From the NCBI RefSeq assembly GCF_006716425.1, contig NZ_VFOZ01000001.1, forward strand, positions 3,472,001 through 3,536,000: a stretch of 64,000 nt of DNA. Reading direction: 5' to 3'. The number at the start of each line of letters is the position of its first letter. Position 1 is the stretch's first letter. Position numbers and translations under genes: made by a program. Under the pieces are notes generated by a model. That model had not been told where the DNA came from. It worked only from the letters and a program-made list of their open reading frames with translations, and searched no databases. This DNA is from Actinoallomurus bryophytorum (GTDB lineage: Bacteria > Actinomycetota > Actinomycetes > Streptosporangiales > Streptosporangiaceae). Shown piece after piece: positions 59,114 through 64,000 of this stretch.

Positions 59114-60643
59114 TCAGCCCTTGTGGCCGGTCCGTACGCCGACCTGTGCGTCCAGTCCGCTGACGCCGAGTGTCCCCGATCCGAAGGACCACGAGCCGGT
59201 GGCCGTCACGTGGGTTCCGGTGCCCTTCAGCACGCTCACCGCGCCGTCGGTGCCGTTCTCCTTCGGCGCGCCGGCGACCAGGTCGCCGTACCCGTCGCGG
59301 TTGACGTCGAGCACGCTCACCGTCCAGCCGAGCGAGTCGTTCTTCTCGGCCGTACCGGCCACACCCGCCGTGCTCTGTGAGAAGGCCTGCGCGCCGGTGC
59401 CGGTCAGCCCGGTGGTGCCGCCGTACAGCGCGACCGCCTCACCGGCCACGGTCTTGCCGCTGACCGTCTTGTAGGGCGCGCCCACCACGAGGTCGTCCTT
59501 GCCGTCGGCGTTGAGGTCACCGGCCGCCACGGAGTACCCGAAGTGGTCGCCCGACGCCGCCGCACCGGGCACGCCCGACGTGGATTGCGTGATGGTGTTG
59601 AACGTGGCCATCGACAGGGTGGAGTCGCCCATGTAGACGGTCACGTGGCCGCCCGTACCGCCGCTTTCGCCGCTGTAGCCCACGGCGACGTCGGAGGACC
59701 CGTCACCGTTGAAGTCTCCGCTGGCCAGCGAGGTGAGCGGCGTGTAGACCGATTTCACCGGCACGCTGCCGTCCGGCGAGCTGGGGTAGACGTCGAACCC
59801 GGAACGCTGCGCCGGGTCGGTGGCGGACGGGTCCTGCCAGCCGATCACGATGTCGCCCGCCTGGTCACCGTTCACGTCGGCGATCGCGGGGAAGAAGGAC
59901 AGGGTCGAGGTCGCCGCGGCGGTCACCGTCTTGCCGGCGACCTTGTGCCGCAGCGGCCGACCATGGCTGCCGGACGGGAACGACCTCGCGGAGGCGGCCT
60001 TCACGGCGGCCGTCGGCGTGGTCGTCGTGTACCACCAGAACGCCGCACCCGGCGCGGTGGTGACCCAGTCGGTGTAGCCGTCGCCGTCGGCGTCGCCCTC
60101 GGCCATCGAGGCACCGAACCGGTGCCCGGCTCCCGGCCCCTCGCTTCCGTTGCTGGGTTCGTTGTCACTGACCGAGCCGGTGCCACTCAGCCCCGACGAG
60201 GAACCCCAGAGGATCCACTCGGCGCCGGCGTCGACCCCGGCACCCGTGTCCTCGTCGGGGGCGCCGACGATCAGGTCGGCGTAGCCGTCCCTGTCGACGT
60301 CGAAGGACGTGAGCGCCATGCCGAAGTGGTCGCCGGCCTCGGCGCTGCCCGGCACACCCGTGGTGTTCTGGCTGAGGATCTTCTTCTTCGACGTGACCGG
60401 CCCCTTTGCCGAGCCGGGCACGATCGTCACAAAACCGGCGCTCGAGTGGCCGCTGACCTTGCCGTACGGGCTGCCGAACGCCAGGTCGGCGTACCCGTCA
60501 CCGTTGAAGTCGTACGGCTTGCCCTGCGTCACCGCAAGCGCCGATGGACGGGCCGTCGCGTGGGCGACGTGCACCAGTCCGGCCGCTCCCACCGCGCTGA
60601 CCGCGCCCGCGGACAACGCCAGAGCGAGAATGCGAGAAATCAC
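59114..60643 (-). CDS. Secreted FG-GAP/integrin-alpha-like beta-propeller protein
   Basis: The GTG at 60643 with AAGGAGG gives 509 residues. A signal peptide (ISRILALALSAGAVSAVGAA, VHVAHATA) precedes at least six FG-GAP repeats, each with a calcium-binding DxDxDGxxD loop. Examples are DFNGDGYADLAFGSP, DVDRDGYADLIVGAP, DLNADGKDDLVVGAP and DVNRDGYGDLVAGAP. The result is a calcium-binding beta-propeller secreted outside the cell, typical of actinomycete surface or degradative proteins. An inverted repeat overlaps the promoter side (60652-60689). Confidence 0.85.
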   Translation of the reverse strand: MISRILALALSAGAVSAVGAAGLVHVAHATARPSALAVTQGKPYDFNGDGYADLAFGSPYGKVSGHSSAGFVTIVPGSAKGPVTSKKKILSQNTTGVPGSAEAGDHFGMALTSFDVDRDGYADLIVGAPDEDTGAGVDAGAEWILWGSSSGLSGTGSVSDNEPSNGSEGPGAGHRFGASMAEGDADGDGYTDWVTTAPGAAFWWYTTTTPTAAVKAASARSFPSGSHGRPLRHKVAGKTVTAAATSTLSFFPAIADVNGDQAGDIVIGWQDPSATDPAQRSGFDVYPSSPDGSVPVKSVYTPLTSLASGDFNGDGSSDVAVGYSGESGGTGGHVTVYMGDSTLSMATFNTITQSTSGVPGAAASGDHFGYSVAAGDLNADGKDDLVVGAPYKTVSGKTVAGEAVALYGGTTGLTGTGAQAFSQSTAGVAGTAEKNDSLGWTVSVLDVNRDGYGDLVAGAPKENGTDGAVSVLKGTGTHVTATGSWSFGSGTLGVSGLDAQVGVRTGHKG

Positions 60644-60651
60644 CGAACCTC

Positions 60652-60689
60652 CTTGATCACCATCCGCACGACGGCGAATGGTGATCAAG
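60652..60689. repeat. Perfect 12-bp inverted repeat between FG-GAP gene and LysR gene
   Basis: CTTGATCACCAT (60652-60663) and ATGGTGATCAAG (60678-60689) enclose 14 nt. The left arm abuts the FG-GAP ribosome site. It may be an operator of that gene or the terminator of the LysR gene without a T run. Confidence 0.5.
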
Positions 60690-60745
60690 AGACGCCGCAG
60701 ATGGCCTGGAGGTTTACCAGGGTTTCTTCTGATTTCGGGGCGTGG

Positions 60746-61645
60746 TCAGCTCGCTTCGGTGCACAGGCATTGGAAGCACGCGTCGACGAAGATCCGGATG
60801 GCCTGGCGGTCATCGTTCGTGCGCCACACGACCGCGAGCCGGCTGGGCGAGAGTCCGGTGACGGGACGGAAGGCCACGTCGTCGCGTCGGTAGGTCTCCG
60901 CGTTGCCGGCCGCCAGGAGCGCCACGCCGAGGCCGGAGGCGACCGCTTCGAAGGTCTCTTCGGCTGTTTCGGCCTCGGCGGCGATCCGCGCTGGGGCCGA
61001 GCGTTCCTCGGCGGCCAGCCAGAACCGCCGCAGCGGGCCCGCGGCGGCGGGCAGGGCGATGAACGGCTCGTCCGCGAGATCCGTGAGTGAGAGGGTGGAA
61101 CGCCGCGCGAGGCGATGATCCACCGGCAGCGCCACCCATCGTTCCTCGGTCGCGACAACGCGCCAGGAAAGCCGTCCGGTGTCCGGTACGGGAAGCCACG
61201 CGACCGCGACGTCGACTTCGGAGCCGGCCAGGCCCGCGGTGGGGTCCTGCCAGGAGACCTGCCGGAAGGTCAGCTTCCATCCTGGCAGCAGCCGCGCCAT
61301 CCTCGCGGTGACACCGGGGATGAGCCCGCGGCCGATTCTGGTCTGGAACCCGACCCTCAGCGTCGTGTCCTGCGCCGCGGCGGCTTCGGCCACCGCGTGC
61401 CGGGTCTCGTCCCACTGGGCGAGCAGGAGCCGAGCCTGCGCCAGCATGACCTCGCCCGCCTTCGTCAGGCTCACCGTGCGACGGTCGCGCTCGAAGAGCT
61501 TGGCGCGCAGGGAGATCTCCAGCTGCCGGATCTGCCGGCTCAGCGTGGGCTGAGAGATGAAGAGCCGCTCATTCGCGGCCTTCGTGAAGCTGAGTTCTTC
61601 CGCGACGGCGACGAAGTACCGAAGGTCGCGAAGATGAGCATCCAT
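60746..61645 (-). CDS. LysR-family regulator
   Basis: This 299-residue protein. The HTH occupies 1-60 (HLRDLRYFVAVAEELSFTKA, RLFISQPTLSRQIRQLEISL), with a substrate-binding domain (EVDVAVAWLPVPDTGRLSWR, EPFIALPAAAG, VASGLGVALLAAGNAETYRR). It is divergent from the LLM oxidoreductase gene and probably activates it. A T-N11-A palindrome overlaps its start codon. Confidence 0.95.
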   Translation of the reverse strand: MDAHLRDLRYFVAVAEELSFTKAANERLFISQPTLSRQIRQLEISLRAKLFERDRRTVSLTKAGEVMLAQARLLLAQWDETRHAVAEAAAAQDTTLRVGFQTRIGRGLIPGVTARMARLLPGWKLTFRQVSWQDPTAGLAGSEVDVAVAWLPVPDTGRLSWRVVATEERWVALPVDHRLARRSTLSLTDLADEPFIALPAAAGPLRRFWLAAEERSAPARIAAEAETAEETFEAVASGLGVALLAAGNAETYRRDDVAFRPVTGLSPSRLAVVWRTNDDRQAIRIFVDACFQCLCTEAS

Positions 61646-61658
61646 AGCAAAAAGCTAT
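61644..61658. promoter_or_regulatory. LysR-type box ATAGC-N5-GCTAT
   Basis: A perfect 5-bp-arm palindrome fits the T-N11-A LysR binding pattern. It overlaps the start codon of the lysR gene, so autorepression is likely. The LLM gene starts 85 bp away. Confidence 0.55.
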
Positions 61659-61742
61659 TACAGCAGGTCTTGGACGGAAACCTCCTGCGAGCCGCACGAT
61701 GGGTTCTCGGCATCGACTTGATCATCGCTGGAGGAGTGACCC

Positions 61743-62588
61743 GTGAAACTGGGTGTGCAGGGGCTGAACGCCAAGGCGACGCTGAGTCCGGCAGTGACAC
61801 GCCGCCTGGCGCGACGGGCCGAAGAACTGGGCTATTCGTCCTGGTGGGCGGGCGAGCATGTGGTGCTGCCCAGCCCCCGGACGCCCGACTCGCCGATGGA
61901 CCCCAAGGATCCGATCCTGGACCCGCTGGTGCACCTGAGCTACGTCGCCGCCGTCACCGAGAAGATCGAGCTGGGCACGGGAATCGTCATCCTGCCCCAG
62001 CGCAATCCCATGGTTCTCGCCAAACAGGTCGCAAGCCTGGACCTTCTCAGCGGAGGCCGACTGCTGCTCGGCATCGGCGCCGGTTACCTGGAGCCGGAGA
62101 TGACCGCGGTCGGGGTGCCGATGTCCGAACGGGGCGGGCGGACCGACGAATATCTCGACGCGATGACCGCGTTGTGGACGAGCGAGGCCCCGGCCTTCCG
62201 CGGCCGGTACGTGGCATTCGAAAAGATCGACGCGCATCCGCGGCCGGTACGGCCCGGCGGTCCGAGGATCGTGGTCGGCGGCCACAGCCCGGCGGCGTTC
62301 CGCCGAGCCGTGACCCGCGGTCACGGCTGGTTCGGCAACGGTACGCACGACGACCTGGTCGCCTGCCTCGCCGGGCTGGGCCGCGCCGCCGCCGAGGTCG
62401 ACCGCCCGGCCCGGCTCGGCCGCCTGGAGATCACCTTCATGCAGGTGAACCCGGTGACCGTGGACGCCGACGCCGCTCGCCGTTACGCGGATCTCGGGGT
62501 CGACCGGCTGGTGGTCTATCCACTGCCGATCGAGGATCCCGACGACGTCATCAGGTTCCTCGAGCAGCACGCCGACCTGCCCCGCTGA
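61743..62588 (+). CDS. LLM-class F420-dependent oxidoreductase
   Basis: This 281-residue protein starts at the GTG at 61743 after GGAGGAG. The TIM barrel of the luciferase-like family is seen in MKLGVQGLNAKA, LGYSSWWAGEHVVLPSPRTP, KIELGTGIVILPQRNPMVLA, GGRLLLGIGAGYLEPEM and RGHGWFGNGTH. F420 or FMN hydride transfer is likely. It is regulated by the divergent LysR protein, with the quinone-reductase-like gene 23 bp downstream. Confidence 0.9.
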   Translation: MKLGVQGLNAKATLSPAVTRRLARRAEELGYSSWWAGEHVVLPSPRTPDSPMDPKDPILDPLVHLSYVAAVTEKIELGTGIVILPQRNPMVLAKQVASLDLLSGGRLLLGIGAGYLEPEMTAVGVPMSERGGRTDEYLDAMTALWTSEAPAFRGRYVAFEKIDAHPRPVRPGGPRIVVGGHSPAAFRRAVTRGHGWFGNGTHDDLVACLAGLGRAAAEVDRPARLGRLEITFMQVNPVTVDADAARRYADLGVDRLVVYPLPIEDPDDVIRFLEQHADLPR

Positions 62589-62611
62589 TCGACCATTCGA
62601 GAGGATCGACC

Positions 62612-63577
62612 ATGCGTGCTCTGGTGCACGATGCCGATACACCTGGGGGGCTGCGTCTCGCCGAGGTCGCCGAACCCGTGCCGCGCGAGTCGCAGGTCCT
62701 CGTCGAGGTCCACGCGACCTCGCTCAACCTCGGTGAGCTCGCCTATCTGGCGGAGCGGCGCTGGCCGGGCGAGATCCCGGGCTGGGATGCGGCCGGCGTC
62801 GTCGTACGGGCGGCCGCCGACGGCTCCGGGCCCGCGCCGGGCACCCGGGTCACGACCTTCGGGTGGCAAGGGGGCTGGGCCGAATACCGGGCGGCGGAGA
62901 CCGCGGACCTCGCCGTCGTGCCCGACGCCGTGGACCTCCGAGCCGCCAGCACGCTTCCCGTCGCGGCGGTCACCGCACTGCAGGCCCTGCGCCGGCTCGG
63001 CCCGGTACTCGGGCGCCGGGTACTCATCACCGGAGCGTCCGGGGGCGTAGGCCGTTTCGCGGTACGGCTCGCGGCCCATGCGGGCGCGGAGGTCGTCGCG
63101 GCAGTGGGCGATCCCTCCCGCGGCGAGAACCTGAGCCGACTCGGCGCCGCACAGATCGTCACCGCTCTGGAAGACATCGGGGATCCCGTCTTCGGCGTCC
63201 TCGACAACGTGGGGGGCGCCATGCTCGCGGGTGCTTTCGGCCTCCTCGAGCCCGGTGGCACCGCCCTCAGCATCGGGCAGGCCTCCGGCCAAGCGACCAC
63301 CATCGATTTTGAGAACGAACGGCTCAGAGGCGGCGGACGGCGGCTGGAACCCTTCGTCGTGAGCACACCCTTCGGCGCCGACCTCACCTACCTCGTCGGC
63401 CTCCTGGCCAAGGGATCGCTCGACCCGCAGATCGGGTGGCACGGGCCGAGGCATCGGGCGGCCGAAGCCGCCGAAGCACTGCTCTCCCGGAGAGTGCTCG
63501 GCAAGGCCGTCCTGGACGTCCCGCACACCGGCTCCGACAGGTCACCGCTGCCGCCGACGCCCACGATTTCGGGTTAG
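62612..63577 (+). CDS. Zinc-type alcohol dehydrogenase/quinone-oxidoreductase-like protein
   Basis: This 321-residue MDR protein. The N-terminal GroES-like part (EVHATSLNLGELAYLAERRW, PGWDAAGVVV) lacks zinc ligands. The nucleotide-binding part has VLITGASGGVGRFAVRLAAH. The C-terminal region has FGLLEPGGTALSIGQASGQA. It belongs to the NADPH:quinone reductase/enoyl reductase branch. It lies directly downstream of the LLM oxidoreductase gene and is probably co-transcribed. Confidence 0.9.
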   Translation: MRALVHDADTPGGLRLAEVAEPVPRESQVLVEVHATSLNLGELAYLAERRWPGEIPGWDAAGVVVRAAADGSGPAPGTRVTTFGWQGGWAEYRAAETADLAVVPDAVDLRAASTLPVAAVTALQALRRLGPVLGRRVLITGASGGVGRFAVRLAAHAGAEVVAAVGDPSRGENLSRLGAAQIVTALEDIGDPVFGVLDNVGGAMLAGAFGLLEPGGTALSIGQASGQATTIDFENERLRGGGRRLEPFVVSTPFGADLTYLVGLLAKGSLDPQIGWHGPRHRAAEAAEALLSRRVLGKAVLDVPHTGSDRSPLPPTPTISG

Positions 63578-63586
63578 CGTGGCGGG

Positions 63587-64000
63587 ATGGCGTCATACGG
63601 GTCGTTTCTGGTCTTCGCGGTCGTCCTGGTGCTGGTGCCAGGTCCGGACTTCGCGGTCGTCACCAAGAACACGCTCGCTTCGGGGCGGTGGCGTGGGGCC
63701 TGGAGCGCCGGTGGTGTGGCCGGTTCCAACGCCGTACAGGGGGCCGCCGCCGCGACCGGGCTCGGAACGGTGATCGTGCGGGTCGAGCCGCTGTTCGAGG
63801 CGATCAAGTGGGCCGGCGTCGCCTACCTCGCGTTCCTCGGAGTCCAGGCCGTCAGGTCCGCGATCAAGGGTGAGTACGCCTCCCTCGGCGGCGGCGGCGG
63901 CGATGACGACGCGACGGCGGATCGGCGCGCGGCCGGGGCGGCGCTCGGGGGCTGGCGCCAGGGGTTCCTGTCCAACATCACCAATCCCAAGGTGCTCGTC
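63587..64000 (+). CDS. LysE/RhtB-family amino-acid exporter (partial)
   Basis: The frame starts at the ATG at 63587 and runs off the right edge after 138 codons. The LysE signature VLVPGPDFAVVTKNTLASGR sits after the first TM helix, and the third helix (IKWAGVAYLAFLGVQAVRSA) and the second-half motif GFLSNITNPKVLV are visible. The acidic/glycine-rich cytoplasmic loop (GGGGGDDDATADRR) is unusually long. It exports amino acids or homoserine lactones. Confidence 0.9.
   Translation, partial: MASYGSFLVFAVVLVLVPGPDFAVVTKNTLASGRWRGAWSAGGVAGSNAVQGAAAATGLGTVIVRVEPLFEAIKWAGVAYLAFLGVQAVRSAIKGEYASLGGGGGDDDATADRRAAGAALGGWRQGFLSNITNPKVLV

Noticed and set aside
61115-62611. Long plus-strand frame leading into the quinone-reductase gene
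   Set aside because: It is antisense to the LysR gene and out of frame with the LLM oxidoreductase gene. The real start is at 62612.

Overview
The window is high-GC actinomycete DNA. The evidence is the gene content: chaplin-like proteins, an XRE/DUF5753-type regulator next to a PF04672-type SAM methyltransferase, a BldC-like protein, anti-sigma-type ATPases, F420-type LLM oxidoreductases, and frequent GTG/TTG starts with GTGA/ATGA/TTGA couplings. A filamentous Streptosporangiales/Thermomonosporaceae-like host is my guess, not a proof.

Positions 1 to about 14,230 form an accessory island, visibly richer in A/T in several stretches. From left to right it holds: (a) a leftward regulatory operon (ATP-binding protein, BldC-like HTH, small protein, tandem-wHTH GntR, HD-domain protein) facing an XRE regulator; (b) a locus at 3.0-8.25 kb resembling phage/bacterial DNA base-hypermodification modules: a winged-helix regulator, an aGPT-PPlase-type protein, a small partner, a thymidylate-synthase-like protein, an ImmA/IrrE protease with its XRE partner, an acyl carrier protein, and a MazG pyrophosphohydrolase with a C-terminal extension; (c) a repeated junction unit: long hairpin, 3' remnant of tRNA-Ser(GCT), terminator, and a Pro/Glu-repeat zinc-ribbon gene. 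The unit occurs twice, and the second copy is interrupted by an IS982-type insertion sequence; (d) a four-gene A/T-rich cargo at 10.9-14.1 kb (two-TM sensor-like protein, cupin-like protein, inositol-monophosphatase-like enzyme, RES-like protein). It sits between the second tRNA remnant and a degenerate piece of the Pro/Glu-repeat gene, which is fused to a truncated aminoglycoside-phosphotransferase-like gene. No integrase is visible. The orientation of the tRNA remnants implies that the intact tRNA-Ser lies to the left of the window.

From 14.2 kb on the sequence looks like ordinary chromosome: DUF1877, hemerythrin, a TetR-controlled DrrAB-like ABC exporter, secreted proteins, a thioredoxin-reductase-like flavoprotein with an XRE-cupin regulator, a methyltransferase, a WYL regulator beside a frameshifted gene, GNAT/XRE/methyltransferase genes, an AEC transporter, a TetR-VOC pair, an aldo/keto reductase, a MalK/PotA-type ATPase and an adenosine-deaminase-family protein.

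The stretch 34-48 kb holds cell-surface and storage functions: a chaplin-like protein, an NlpC/P60 hydrolase, a secreted protein, a LuxR-type regulator, cyanophycin synthetase with cyanophycinase, two cyclase-homology proteins, a GntR-GNAT pair, and a sigma-factor-like protein fused to a membrane segment and an extracellular domain. The stretch 48-58 kb holds two secreted glycerophosphodiester phosphodiesterases flanking tRNA-Arg(ACG), a CU044_5270-type protein, and a two-component system next to a lipoprotein/adaptor/MacB-like exporter operon. The last 6 kb holds an FG-GAP secreted protein, a LysR regulator divergent from an F420-type oxidoreductase and a quinone-reductase-like enzyme, and a LysE exporter that runs off the right edge.
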